Shown: positions 10,844 through 22,739 of the stretch, piece by piece
Position numbering within the stretch: the stretch's first letter is position 1
How the letters are laid out: every line of letters starts with the position of its first letter
From: Lithospermum erythrorhizon
Taxonomy: Eukaryota > Streptophyta > Magnoliopsida > Boraginales > Boraginaceae
Reading direction: 5' to 3'
DNA length: 64,000 nt
Assembly (NCBI GenBank): GCA_019722365.1
Contig: JADFUC010002397.1
Location: forward strand, 22,417 to 86,416
The notes under the pieces: generated by a model
What the model was told of the DNA's origin: nothing
Seen by the model: only the letters and a program-made list of their open reading frames with translations
The model's database searches: none
Made by a program: the position numbers and the translations under genes

Positions 10844-13395
10844 TGTAATAACCCATTACGTTAAAAAAAATTTCGTCGCGGACCCGTGATAGTATAATAA
10901 TTTTGGAATAAGATTGAAAAATCGGTAGGACTAGTATTATATGAGTAGTAGTTTATGTCATGGGAAATTTTACATTTGGAATCGGTTTCATCGAGATTTA
11001 AGTACGAAAAGTGGAAAAATTAACCGAAACCGAACGGGACTCAAGCTATCCTTAAATATCTTATCATCCTTATCCTCTTTCATCATCATCAACTCATCCT
11101 CATCCCCTTTTCAAGTGTTTTGGCCGAAATATTCCATTCCCCCTCCCCTTGAAATTTTCTTCCATTTCTCTCTTCGATTGTTGCTCAAACTCAAAGATCG
11201 TTGGTTGAATATCTTTCCCTCATCATCTTCTTTGAATTAAGGTAAAGAAGTTCAATCTTTTGGGATATTTCTGGGTTTTGACATAGTTGACTTTGCTAAA
11301 TTGAATTTAATTGTTTCTAAGTTTGTTATGGGTGTGATAATAATATAAGGGGCTAATCTGGGCGAGTTAAGCATGTTGTTCGGTGTTTATGCGATCGGTT
11401 GACTTTTCCCCAGTTAGTTGACTTTTTGATGTTGACTTTTTATAAGACTTTTAAATATGTAGGGGTTAATTTGGGACCTTATCAGAAGTTGTCAGAATGC
11501 TAGGATTTGCGGATTTGCACCGACAGCTTTGGTTAGCCGAGAAAGCGATTTGTAAGTCGAGTCAGAATCAGATTGGGAGTATGTGCTCTAATTGTGACTC
11601 AGGTTAAATAGGATAACTTATGTTGATTTAAAATGTTAAAGTGATAGTGGAAATTTGCAGGGGGCCGATTGGTCAGGTCCGACGGGTCGTTTATTTCCAT
11701 TGTCTTATCTGGCTGCTTGCATCATGAAGAATCGCTCCACTTAGATTTGGTAAATGTGATTCTAGAACGCAAGTATGTGAGTAGGCTTTTTGATTGTACT
11801 TTTCGGGTATTTTTGTTAGGCGAAGATCGTGAAAGTGGCAAGCACGCGACAGGATTTCACGAGGATTTTGCAAATTTTAAAGAGATGTAGCATTTATCTC
11901 ATTTTGCTCTACTTTATTTACTTACTTTTAAATCGCGCGAAACATGTCATCATGGGTACGATTATGGTATCAGTGATACGTTGTTGTATGATCATGTGTG
12001 ATTCATCTATGCGAGCCATTTATATGATTACGTGATTGTATTTCTCGTGGCGCCAAGACTGGCTGACGTAAGTAATAGCTGAACTCTCAACTACGCTTTG
12101 TTCCGGATTTCGCTTCGCACTTCTCAGATTTACGTATTCTCACGGGCGTTTTGATTGATTTTTGATCATGGTGACGCTTTTAGCCGTGGTGCTTTGATAT
12201 TGTTCTGGGGAATGAGTAGTTAGTCGTCAGCGCGCTGGCCGAGCATGTGACTTCAGGTGACTCGGAAAGCATTAGATACGACCCCATAAATGGGATGATT
12301 GTGGGTTAGTGACTCTCCTTCCCTGCGTGTGGATATGTGACGCTATTGGCCATATACTACTAAGATAAGTGTGCTGGCTTGACCTTATACTTCCTAAGAT
12401 AAGAGTTTGCATTTGATTATCTACGATCACTTTTCTTTCAGGTATCAAGTCATGCTGGCCTTTATACCACAAGAGATAAGTGCGGTTTGGCCTTAAGCAC
12501 TCGGCAAGAAATGGGCATGATTATCTCATGATCACTTCACAAGGTATCATTTATGGTCATTCTTTTATTCCCTACTGCAGATAACAACTGTTTATTGATC
12601 GTCCATCTCACAGTAGACGGATCGAGCATACGCGCATTGTAGGCCGTATAGCGCGTGAGAGATACAGATGATGGTTCACGACTCAGAGCTTATACGTTGT
12701 CGAAGTCTCGCGGATTTTATTCTAGGTGATTGTATGCCTTATCGAGACTTTGTATTATATCTCGGCATAAACAGCCTTTGTGACCTTCGAGTGTTAAGAT
12801 ATGGCCTATTAGTACCTCAAGCGATATACATATTTAGTCATATCAATACCATGCCTTTGACTGCCTCAAGCCAGGCGCTTAAGTTTCACTCCTCGCTAAG
12901 TTCACTCAGTTCTTCGCGGCTACACCCCTATTCGCTTGGGCGGTATTTCATTTGCAGGCTGACAAGTGCTGCTATCGAGTCGAGGTCAAGCTGAGAGTTT
13001 ATATTCGAGTGGCTAAAGGAAAGACGCAAAGGCCGAGATCCTCAGCTAGCCTCATTTTTTTTGCTATTAACCGCTTTGATCAGGTATTTTATTTTTCAGA
13101 CTTAGCCTCATTTCTGGCAATTATTTTGTACTGTGATATGTATTTACTCTCGCCAGGAAATTAAGCCTAGCATTACCGTCTTTTTGAGATATGTCAGATA
13201 TATGGAGTTGGTCAAGTTGATATCACTCTAATGGATTGTAAATTTTAAAATTATTTTTTAGAATTTTAATTATAATCAAATTTGGATAAAATGCGAAGTT
13301 CTTTTCCAATCGAGTCAGCCTATCAAGATGGGCGACTCGGGTGTGTTCGTGGATTATAATGATTCTCACTCGTATGCCACCAAGGTTTGGCGCTT
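10844..13395 (+). repeat. E2 5' LTR
   Basis: It pairs with 16188-18680 over nearly all its length; for example ATTTTACATTTGGAATCGG occurs at about 10968 and 16315. It includes a CT-rich leader near 11040-11110, a palindromic minisatellite (12340-12500), an AGTAGACGGATCG block (about 12610), and an end next to the primer site. The exact 3' end is blurred because the terminal CGGGTCGTTACA is degraded here. Confidence 0.88.
12340..12500 (+). repeat. palindromic TATAC minisatellite in E2 5' LTR
   Basis: Four to five units of the form GGCCTTATACTWCNWAGATAAG-spacer are visible. They are fewer and more degraded than in E3 or E1. Confidence 0.6.
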
Positions 13396-13396
13396 T

Positions 13397-13410
13397 TGGT
13401 ATCGAGCTTA
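13397..13410 (+). other. E2 primer binding site
   Basis: TGGTATCGAGCTTA differs by one deletion from TGGTATCAGAGCTTA, the plant initiator Met-tRNA complement used by Tekay-type elements. It lies directly after the 5' LTR. Confidence 0.8.
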
Positions 13411-14640
13411 GGTTTCGGGGATTACTAAGTTATATGCTGTCATGGTCGATTTGTTTTTCCTTGAGTCATCAAGTGAAGTCAGGTCTTTTGCTGAAAAAAA
13501 ATCAGCCTTTTCTTTGTCAGACAGATCACAGAGGCCCACCGAGAGTAATGTGGGGCCGGTAGATAAAGCAGAGGCGCCTGGCTAGAAAATGTAGAGCTGG
13601 TGGTGGTGCTGTGAGTGAAAAGTGAAATGGGTAGGGATAGCCGATGAAAGATACCTGGATCGCTATGTCCTGGAAAGCGCATTCTGAGCACGCTGGCGAG
13701 GACGAGACCTGTGGGGGAGTGATAGCCAGATATGCCTGCATTTGCCGAAAGCAAGAGAGGTCAATTCCGTAGTAAATTGTTTGACCGGTTTCTAAAAGAG
13801 ATCCTCCGGTTTCGGGGTTCGCTTTAACAAAGCATTGAAGTTCATTCGGGGATACGGTCCATCTTTGGAGCCCGACGGGTATCGGCTGGCTAGATGAGCG
13901 TGAAGTTGCTTACTTATAGACTTCACGAGCGCCAAAGGACTGATGGGAGAAATCAGCCACATTTTTGACCGCGGTAGATTCATGTTTTTGGGAGCGATTT
14001 CTCGAGCTCTTCCCTGAGAACTATCAAGTTGGCAATCTACATAGCCATAGGGATGATTACCGACGCAGGTTCGAGGTCTAGGAGTACGGTGAAACAAGCT
14101 TCAGCCGATACGCTTAACTACTTCCGATGTTTATCCGGCAGAGGCGTAAGAGGATCACTAGATTCGTGGGATTGGTTGACGCTGGGAGTACGTCACCGTA
14201 TCTCATTGACGACTTTTACCAGCCTACGTCATGGTGAACGAACTCGAAGCACGTGAAACGGAGTTAGCAGAGCTGCAGGCGAATGGATCGGCGAGGAGTC
14301 GATACTTAGACTTTCAACACCCGACAGCCTACTAAATTTCTGTAGAGTTCGTGAGTGAGGACTGACCAAAGAGAGTCGCCCCGGGTGTAGTTACTTCTGG
14401 GTTCGGCTGTCAGCCTGAGTTATTCCACCGCCTCTTCGCATCGCTGATGCCCGGCATCCGGCGGTTCCAGAGGGGCTAAAAGTGGGGGTTCGCGAGGTAT
14501 CGCCTATCACAAGGGCCGATCAAAAGCGCCAGGATTTCTAGGCGATCATATGTTATCGACGCCAATGCCCACGACATTCATGGGCGATCGCCTCTGCCTT
14601 CGAGAGTAGGAGGCGCTAGCATTCAAAGACCAGCCTAACT
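13411..14640 (+). pseudogene. E2 gag region, degraded
   Basis: This is the position of gag between primer site and protease. Nucleotide similarity to E3 gag is visible: AGAGATCCTCCGG near 13796 against 29811, and GATGTTTATCCGKMGG near 14127 against 30158. A CYRRQCPRHSWAIA reading near 14549-14590 may be a decayed CCHC zinc knuckle. The reading frame shifts repeatedly and no long ORF remains. The function would be capsid formation and RNA packaging. Confidence 0.6.
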
Positions 14641-15247
14641 TCTGCCGAGGTGGTTATGGAGTCGTGGTGGTCTATTCGGAGGCCGGGGATACGGAGTCGA
14701 GGACCTCGTAGGAGTCACCTGGTAAAGCAGCTCAGAATGAGCCGGTCGAGGCTGATTCATGCCGCATTCATCGTGAGTACGTGGATACCCCCGAGTCAGC
14801 ATAACGCATATTATTCCCGCAATATCGAGGCTGTATTGCTTCGATTTTGGGCTACGTAATCTGCTTCTCGTAGTTTTATTTCTATTTATCTTTATAAATA
14901 TACAAGCCTTGCCTATCCCACTTCGAGATTAGACACCGCAGGGAAAAAGGTCGGTCAGCGTTAGATACGTATATAGTGGGATCATTCTTTGAGCGTATGT
15001 ATCGGCTGTTATCACGATTTAATTCCATTCCGAGCTTTTTTTGATTTCGATCTTATCTTGGGACGGCTTCGGGTTGGGAAACATCAGTTACAATTGATTG
15101 CCATCGAAGGAGATTAGTTTTGTAAGTGTCTGGGAGATTGATATCCACTCCAAGGGGATGTAAAGGTTCTCGCTTCGAAGCCAGACGCACTGAGGCTGTG
15201 AGGTCAGCGCAGTAGCGGCGCACAGCTCCTGTAGATATGCTGAACAT
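14641..15247 (+). pseudogene. E2 aspartic protease
   Basis: YYSRNIEAVLLRF at about 14810-14848 corresponds to the strand leading to the LFDSG active site, with the DSG itself disrupted. DFDLILG at about 15043-15063, followed by GKHQ and IDC-like residues, matches the FDLILGMDWL...HxAxIDC block at the protease end. The order and spacing fit gypsy protease, which matures the polyprotein. Stops follow within 60 bases of both blocks. Confidence 0.72.
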
Positions 15248-16052
15248 TTGAATAGAGAAGGCGCATTAGAGGATGTAATGTTGTTAGAGAGTTCGGAGGA
15301 TATATTTTCTCGAGGACTTACCGGATTGCCGCTGCAGGAGACGACTCATATCGAGGTTATCTCCCTGCACGACCAATTTCTCCCGGCCACTGGGACGGGC
15401 CCCACTGAGTCAGGAATCGGTGACTTAGTTATAGGAGTTGTTGGAGAAAGGATTCAGCATCGAGCGATCTCCGTCAGTGCACCAATTCTATTTGCGAAAA
15501 AGTACGGTTCGACGAGGTCACGTATCGACCATAGCTGAATAGTGACTACAAGAACCCATACCTCTTTACAAGAGTTAACGCATTTATTTGATCAAATCAA
15601 AGATGCCGGGCAGCTCGAATATTGATTCGAGATCTGTCATCACCAAATGGTGATCAAAGGACGATATTCCTAACGCCTTTTCCGATCTCGTAGAACGGGC
15701 ATTACTTTTTACGGCGACATTTTGACCGACTGCACTGCCATTCTTTATGGACTACTTAGAACTGGCATTTCGGGTAGTATCCGATACTCATATGGTATTC
15801 ATCAATGATATTCCTCGAGCATATTCGAGAGGGGAGTGAGGAGATGAGAGGCAATTCCAGATCATGTCGAGGGACTCTGAGACATCACCAAATAGATTCC
15901 AAGTTTTCCAAATGTGAGTTCGTCATGGGCGCACACCCTCGGGTCATGTTATTTCTAGCAGGATCTATGATCGACAAGGAAGGCATCGGGTTCCGTGTCC
16001 ATTATTTCAAAGTCGCCACTCGAGATTCACAGGTTCTCGGAGGGTTTCCGTG
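15248..16052 (+). pseudogene. E2 reverse transcriptase, partial
   Basis: An open stretch at 15248-15538 aligns by eye with the N-terminal RT block (SEDIFSRGLTGLPLQ, later ILFAKKYGS for LFVKKKDGS). From about 15585 come LFDQIKDA and a degraded palm region; IHQ*YSS replaces the FIDDILIYS catalytic block (near 15795-15820). AKFSKCEF with a following DKEGI (about 15895-15990) matches the family words KFSKCEFW and GI.VDP. The coding similarity stops near 16050, before RNase H. Confidence 0.82.
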
Positions 16053-16187
16053 AGACCTGGGACTGTGTAGTGAGTTAGTATTGGGCTTAATTTTATATGA
16101 TGTTTGATTTCGTGTTACAATATATTGTTCTTCTTGGTTGTTTGGGTCGTTAAATTTCGAGGTCGAAATTTTATTAGGTGGGTAGAT
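16053..16187 (+). other. E2 3' tail with deletion junction and polypurine tract
   Basis: After about 16050 the pol sequence is replaced by the 3' non-coding tail shared with E1 and E3 (GTTTGATTTCGTG; GAGGTCGAAATTTTATTAG). AGGTGGGTAGA at 16176-16186, just before the LTR, is the likely primer tract for plus-strand synthesis. E3 has about 2 kb of RNase H, integrase and chromodomain between these points. Confidence 0.72.
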
Positions 16188-17254
16188 TGTAATAACCCGC
16201 TACGTTATAAAAATAAATTTCGCCGTTGGACCCAAAGCGATAGTATAAATAATTTCGGAATAAGATCGATGTACCGAGACTAGTATTATATTTAGTAGTA
16301 GCTTATGCTACGAAATTTTACATTTGGAATCGGTTTCACGAGATTTAAGTACGAAAAGTAAAAATTAACCGAAACTCTAATCTGACTCAAGCTATCCTTG
16401 AATATCTTCTCATCCTTATCCTCTTTCATCATCAACTCATCATCATCCCCTTTCAAGCTTCGCCGAAATATTCTCCTTCCCTTTGAAATTTCTTCCATTT
16501 CTTCGATTGTTGCTCAAACTCCAAGATCGCTTGTCGTGATATCTTCCCCGTCATCATCTTCTTTGAATTCATGTAAGAAAGTTCGAATCTTTCGATATTT
16601 CTTGGGTTTCATATTAGTTGACTTTTTAGTTGACTTTTGCTAAATTGAATTTTAATTGTGTCTCTAAGTTTGTTATGGGTAGTATGTATTTAATATAAGT
16701 AGTTAATCACGAGTTAAGATGTTGTTTGCATTATAAGCATCGTTGACTTTTTTTCTAAGATAGTTGACTTCGATGTCGACTTTTTATAAGACTTTTAAAT
16801 ATGCAGTGGTTAATTGGGACCTTATCAGAGTTGTCAGAATGTTAGAATTGGATTTATAATCGACAGCGTTAGCTGGTAGCGATTTGTAAGCTGAAATAGA
16901 ATTCGCATTTTGGGAGTGTAGCTTGTTAATTATGGACTCGAGAGTTAAATAGACGACTTATAAGTTGATTTGAAATGTTAAAGCTATAAGGTGGGAAATT
17001 TTGTAGGGGTCGATCAGCTGTTCGACTCGTGGTCATATCAAGGCTGTCTTTTATTCACAATAAGCTAGACTCATGAAGAATCGCTCCACCAAGAGTTTGC
17101 AATGATTCTAGAACGCAAGCATAAGAAAGAGGGTTTGATTGTACTTTCCGCTTTGTTAAAGGCCGATCGCGGAAAGGGAAGCTACCGTGATTTATGAGCC
17201 ATGAGGATTTTGTAGAAGCAAGCAGAGAAGAAGACTTATCTCACTTGGCAAGTA

Positions 17255-17520
17255 TCGTCTATATCACGGTATAAAAACATGTTTGGCCTATACTTCGTAT
17301 AAGAGCGGTATGATTATCTATGATCACTTCAGCGTGTATCATTGCGCTGGGCCTTATACTACGGGTATAAGTTATGTTTGGCCTATACTACGGTATAAGC
17401 TATGTCTGCCTTATACTTCTGTGATAAAGAATGTACGATTATCTATGATCACTTCACAAGCAAGATTGTTGGGCGCTTCGGCCTTATACTACAAAGATAA
17501 GAGTGGTGTTTATTAGCGAT
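17255..17520 (+). repeat. palindromic TATAC/GTATA minisatellite in E2 3' LTR
   Basis: Units such as GGCCTTATACTACGGGTATAAG and GGCCTATACTACGGTATAAG recur six or seven times, interleaved with copies of TGATTATCTATGATCACTTCA. Confidence 0.72.
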
Positions 17521-17640
17521 TGGTCCATTCCCCGCAGTAGACGGATCGAAGATACGCGCATTGGCGCTTCTGTGATAACATGAGATGCAGAGATGTATTA
17601 CCAATGACTGTGAACAGCTATAGTCGTTTGCCGAGTCTCT

Positions 17641-18326
17641 GATTTTATTCTAAAGTTTATCAGGCTGCCTTATCGAGACTTTGTATTATATCTCGATACG
17701 TTATGCCCGAGACCTTTCGCAAGTTAGCGATATGGCCTTATTAGGTACCCCGCGATATACATTTATTCATATTGACTACTATATCTTTTGACTGCCTCAA
17801 GCCAGAGTGGCTTAAGTTTCACCCTCAAGTTCACTAAGCTCGCGGCTTACACCCCCTATTCGCTTTTGGGCGCATTTGCCTCAAGGCCAGTCGACAAAGC
17901 GGCTATCGAAATGAGGTCGTTGAGAGTTTATATTCCGGTTGCCAGTGAGTACTCCAGCGTCGAGATCCTCAAGGCCTCTCGTGGATTTTATCTCAAGTAT
18001 TTTGAGCCTTATCGAGACTTCAGATTATATCTCGATACGTTACGCCCGAGACCCTGAGTGTTATGAGATGGCCTTATTGTGCAGATTCCTTGTGGATACA
18101 TATTTATTCATATTGACTACTATATCTTTTGACTGGGTGGTCGCTTGTATGGCTTAAGCTTTCACCCCTGTTAAGCTACTAAGCTTCGCAGTACTACACC
18201 GTATTCGCTTTGGGCGGCATTTCATTTGTGCCAGTTCACAAAGCGGCGCTGAAGCCAGCGAGGTCAGCTGAGAAGTTTATATTCCGGTGGCTAGTGAGCA
18301 TCGGTGGCTGAGGATCCTCACGCGCC
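17641..18326 (+). repeat. 343-bp tandem duplication inside E2 3' LTR
   Basis: Unit one is 17641-17983 and unit two 17984-18326. Shared words include GATTTTAT, CTTATCGAGACTT, ATTATATCTCGATACGTTA, CATATTGACTACTATATC, AAAGCGGC and GTTTATATTCCGGT, in the same order and spacing. The 5' LTR has one copy only (about 12715-13050). Confidence 0.8.
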
Positions 18327-18680
18327 TCATTTTTTGTTCATGGTCAACCGCTTCTTTGATTGTGGTATTTTCATTTTCAGACTTTAAATTGCTTCAAGTA
18401 ATTATTTTGTACTGTGATACTATGATTTATCAGCTTGTACTTAAGTTTCAGATTACCTGCTCTTTTTTGAGATACGTCAGATATATATGAGCTTGGCTTA
18501 TTAGATATCACCTCGACGGATTGTAAATTTTAAAATTTTTTTTTTTAGAATTTTAATTATAAATCAAATTTTGATAAAGGCGAGTTCTTTAAACTGAAGT
18601 CGCCTATCAAGACGCGCTGACTCGTGTTCGGATGTAATGATTCTCACCTCAGTATGGCCGACCTAGGGCGGGTCGTTACA

Positions 18681-18685
18681 ACATT
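18681..18685. repeat. target site duplication of E2, right copy (ACATT)
   Basis: ACATT follows the terminal TTACA of E2 and is identical to 10839-10843. Confidence 0.88.
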
Positions 18686-19239
18686 ATTCTCTCAACATAC
18701 CATCTAAACCAAAAATACCGACTCTAAAGGAGGTGTAGCTCTAATGTTGTAACCGAAGTTCCCGATACACGAGTCATAAAGAATTCACCTTCTATCGCTC
18801 TTTCACGTCAAGTTGGAACAAACAGTCAACCATCCGTGAAGAACTTGGAGTGTCGTTGACTACTATTATATAAGCACTGCCATTTTAAATCTTGAGATCA
18901 TAAGTTCTTCCATTATGGACTGAGCTTTACAATCTCCACTTATAGTTACTGTCATCTATGAGCAACTTTCTCGTATTTTCTATTCATCAACGAGATAGAA
19001 AATAAATATTAGGTATAATAATCACATTAATAACCCAAACGAATTAACAAAAGTACAAAATATATCTTATAATCGAGGATTTGAAGGTTCCGACATAAAC
19101 ACAACGAATTTGCCAAACTCGACAGTTTGAATATTGTGTCTAACTGACATTTTAAACTACAAAAAGAGCTTTGAAGATTTGAGAATGTAAAATGTGTGTG
19201 TCTAATTGCCTCTTTATAGTGCAAATTGCATGGGATACA
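18686..19239. other. intergenic AT-rich DNA
   Basis: No gene is seen. There is a small imperfect inverted repeat, TTTTCTATTCATCAACGAGATAGAAAA (two arms at about 18975-18983 and 18995-19003). The short ORF at 19027-19254 on the minus strand shows no recognisable motif. Confidence 0.4.
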
Positions 19240-20170
19240 ATAGAAAAACGTCACATAACTGCCATAACATTTGAAACACCTATATATTTTGTCTATTATT
19301 TAAGCAATTAATGTCAAAATAAATATAAAACGTCACAAGACCGCCAAAACTGTCAGTAACTTTAAATAATTTGTCAATAACTTTAAGTGATTAGTCCAAT
19401 CGAACATAATGTCATACTCATGTCACAAACTAAGTTACTAAGGAGTATAATGTTAATATGAGTTCATTATTGAGATACGTCATATTCATGTCTCAAACTA
19501 AATTATTACAATTAATTTTAATGTTGACATGAGAATATTAAGGAAATTTAATTATTACAATGAAATTTATGATTAAATTAGTGAAAAACGTCATAATAAT
19601 GACACCAACAATTCAACTAATTATAAGTTAATTTAAATATTTATTCAAGTAAAATATAACGTCACACAAATGTCATTGACTAGTTAATATTGATATGAGA
19701 ATATTAAGATAATTTAAATATTGATATGAAATTTATGATTAAATTATTAAGAAACGTCATAGTAATGACACCATAAATTTAATTAATTTTTTCGTTAATT
19801 TAAATATTTATTCAAGTCAAACATTGACTAAGTTTCAAGAAAATATGATTATAAAATTAAAAAATTAGTTATTATTTGCATGAGAATATTAAGATAATTT
19901 AAATATTGATATAAAATTTATGATTAAATGATTGAGAAGCGTCATAATAATTACACCAGAAATTCAATTAATTTTTTAGATAATTTAAATTTTAATCAAG
20001 TCAAATATAACATAACATAAATTCCATTGACTAAGTTTCAAGAATATATGATTATTATAAAATTGGAAATTAGTACGGTTTATATGAGAATATTAAGCTA
20101 ATTTAAATGTTGGTATGAAATTTATGATCAAATTATTAGAATTAATGTAGATATGAAATTTTATGGATAT
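19240..20170. repeat. AT-rich tandem repeat array with CGTCAT/ATGAC palindromes
   Basis: Four units begin with GAGAATATTAAG at 19531, 19697, 19882 and 20086 (periods 166, 185 and 204 bp). Within a unit the order is: TTTATGATTAAAT; then ACGTCATARTAATGACACC, which is nearly palindromic; then TTCAAGTCAAAYATAACGTCAC; then ATTGACTAAGTTTCAAGAA. Upstream, two shorter units (about 19407 and 19474) and looser ACGTCACA...GCC words (19240, 19330) extend the array. The pattern resembles the subterminal repeats of a large DNA transposon. No transposase was seen. Confidence 0.7.
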
Positions 20171-20599
20171 TAGTGTTCTTAAATTAATTTGGTATATCTT
20201 TTTATATATAAATTATTTTATTATATTAAATCTCTTTTATAACATCAAATCCATCTAATAATATAACAATAATAAATAATGTTAATTTTATTTATGCCAC
20301 AATTATGTCACACATAAAAGCTTTGGATTTGTTAATGTATCAGAATTTGAAATTTTTTTGGTACGATTAAGACATGAAAGCATAATCGTGCCAATTCATG
20401 ATCATGGTTTACAACATCAGATATTTTAACGGCATATTATTCTATTTTATCCGAAAAAATACTTTGACGCTCTTAAGGCGTAAAATTTACTGAGGTACAT
20501 CTAGTAAATAACGCCACATGCCGGCCATAATTATTTTTGTGGAAAACTATTGAGCCTGGCCAATAATGTCAAGATTCAAGCGCTAATTTGACCAGTAAT
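20171..20599. other. AT-rich flank of the repeat array
   Basis: No gene. A last ACGCCACATGCCGGCC word near 20510 resembles the words at 1165 and 19245. It may be the edge of the same older repeat. Confidence 0.35.
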
Positions 20600-20960
20600 A
20601 TTTTCCCGGGTCTCTATTATTGGGTCCTCAACCGTTCTTATTGCCGTTGATATCGATTTACGGCTCATTGCGGTCGAGCTGATGATCTTAATTTGCCTCT
20701 TAATCGAGCCCAATCATCACTGCTAATCTTCAACTACTTTCTACCTTACCGAGATGGACGGCTCAACTCTTTGGCCAGCTTCTCCTCGCCCATTCGTGGT
20801 GGTCCGCATCCATTTATTCTATGACTGCTCGCCTCGATCCATTTATTATGCAGCTCAATCGCATGGACTAAACCCTATGAGCATGTTTATTAATGGGATT
20901 ATCAAATGCCCATAGGCAGCTTTCCTCCCGAAACAATCTGACCACTAAGAGTAAAACGGA
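20600..20960 (+). repeat. LTR-like block similar to 23780-24060
   Basis: The order of words CATTTATTC, CGATCCATTTAT, GGGATTATCAAATGCCC is shared with the later block (CATTTATTC, CGATCCATTTTT, GGGATTATCATTTGCCC) in the same orientation. It is probably a fragment of the same LTR family; ends are not defined. Confidence 0.5.
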
Positions 20961-22739
20961 GGTGGGGCGCGCTACACATTTGATGAAGAAAGAAAGACAA
21001 GTCAACGAACAAAGTAAAAGAAAAAAATTGTTCGTTTCTAGAACTAGAGCTCTGTGCAATTTTGGATAGTTAATGGGCCGGTAGAATATTTCTGCAATAG
21101 TCCATTTTTAGGGGGAGGCACGAATTTGACAAAATGAATCATACAATATAACAACCTACACTAAAATTGCTCAATTTAATGATGAATAAATATGAAGGAA
21201 ACATAACATTTTAAACACATTATTTATTACCCAAAATATTAAGATGTTAATATTAAAACAATAATCAAATAAACTAAACACTTAATATAATCAGTCAAAC
21301 ATAGAATTTTAGAGATTACAAAGCTAAAACAAGAAAAAACCTAAAATCAGTCAAACATGAAAAGTAAACACCTTGTTAGAAAATTCAAAACTTAAAACCA
21401 GATTTTGTTGTACACACAAATTTAGATTAAGCATAAATTTCATAAATTAAACACCAAATTTATACACAAAATTAAATTCGAACACAATTTTTCTACAAAG
21501 CATTCACAAAAACTATTTTCTCGACTAATATAATTTGAAAATATTTTTGCTAAGAAACCATTAGCTAAATTATAATAAAATAGATAAATTATAAAAGACA
21601 ATGAGGAAAATGAAATGATAAGAACCATATGATCGTGGTTTTATTAGCCATGGAAAGCGTGTGTGGTGGAAGGTGACGGTGGTGTCGGTGGTGATGTTGC
21701 TGTGGTAGTGTTGGGTGCAAGGATGGGGTTGGGGCGGGAAGGGAAGGATTAATTGAATGTATTATGGAGAGCTATAACCCAAACAGATTGATAAGCACTA
21801 AAACTCACCCTCGATTTTATTAGGTTTTATTTCGTATCAATTGTTACACACAGGTTTAACGTTGATTTTTTTCTAATCGTATCGAGATATATATTTTTAA
21901 AGCTGAACTAATATACCAACACTGCCAACTTGTTAGATAATATCGTGTTTTACTATGAGATAAACACTATAGATATTGTTGTGTATCATTTTGAGATTTG
22001 GTAGATTAAAATTTGTTGTTTTGAAAGTATGTTCTTCTGTGATGTAAGTCTCAATATATATTACGATTTGAAAATTTCCAAGTGCGTTATACTACAATTG
22101 TCAATTAACCTCTATTTTGATTTAACTTTTAGATATTTGTTCAACTAATACTAATTATGTTAATATTTTATTTAAAAGCTCAAAATTTCTTTAAAAAATT
22201 ATTTCAAAGCATTTTAAAATACATAACATTGATTTCCAAATATTTCTTTTATTTTTAATTTGATTAATGAGGTTAATATTTAAAGAGTATATATTTGTGT
22301 TTATATCAGATAAATAGATTTGGTTTCACACCAAAAACTAATCAAGAATAGAAAGCAGTGAACTCAAGAAGTTATGGCTAACTCGAGTGACATCATCTAT
22401 CGATGTGGGTTATGTCACATTAACACTGTCTGTTTACCGTAATAAGATGATACGCCACCATTCACGAAATTCTAACATCAGGAGTTATACGTGCCCTCAT
22501 CACCACTGCCTCTACTCGATACTACTATATTAAAAAGATTACAGTTTTATCTAATACTAATTGGTGATAAGATGAATGATTCAGGTTCTTATTAATTAAT
22601 TTGTAATTTAATAATCTTTTGATGTGGGTGTGGGTCCTTTATAGTGTTCTAATTGTGTGAACGTAAATTCTAGTGTTTCACATTCTTCAAATAGCATTAT
22701 AGTCAAGAACGCTAGGTTTTGACATTTTAGGCTATAGGA
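20961..22739. other. AT-rich intergenic DNA with one G-rich cluster
   Basis: There is no coding similarity. A G-rich stretch at 21640-21750 contains a four-run G tract (21725-21743). A purine-rich word, GGGGGAGGC (about 21110), resembles a polypurine tract but has no LTR start after it. Confidence 0.4.

Larger units (their letters stand above)
10844..18680 (+). mobile_element. E2: Tekay-like Ty3/gypsy retrotransposon, RNase H and integrase missing
   Basis: This plus-strand element of 7.84 kb has exact ends TGTAATAACC...GGTCGTTACA and a perfect 5-bp duplication ACATT. Its LTRs are 10844-13395 and 16188-18680. The internal 2.8 kb holds the primer site, gag, protease and most of RT, then jumps to the 3' tail. 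RNase H, integrase and chromodomain are gone. It is the same family as E1 and lies head to head with it. It is too short and too broken to be autonomous. Confidence 0.92.
16188..18680 (+). repeat. E2 3' LTR
   Basis: It starts TGTAATAACCCGC and ends GGGCGGGTCGTTACA. Compared with the 5' LTR it lacks roughly 400 bp of the segment found at 11900-12330 and has gained a direct duplication of about 343 bp (17641-18326). The palindromic minisatellite is at 17255-17520. Confidence 0.9.

Noticed and set aside
21105..21125. Purine tract GGGGGAGGC as a retrotransposon polypurine tract
   Set aside because: No LTR start follows and no pol sequence precedes it.
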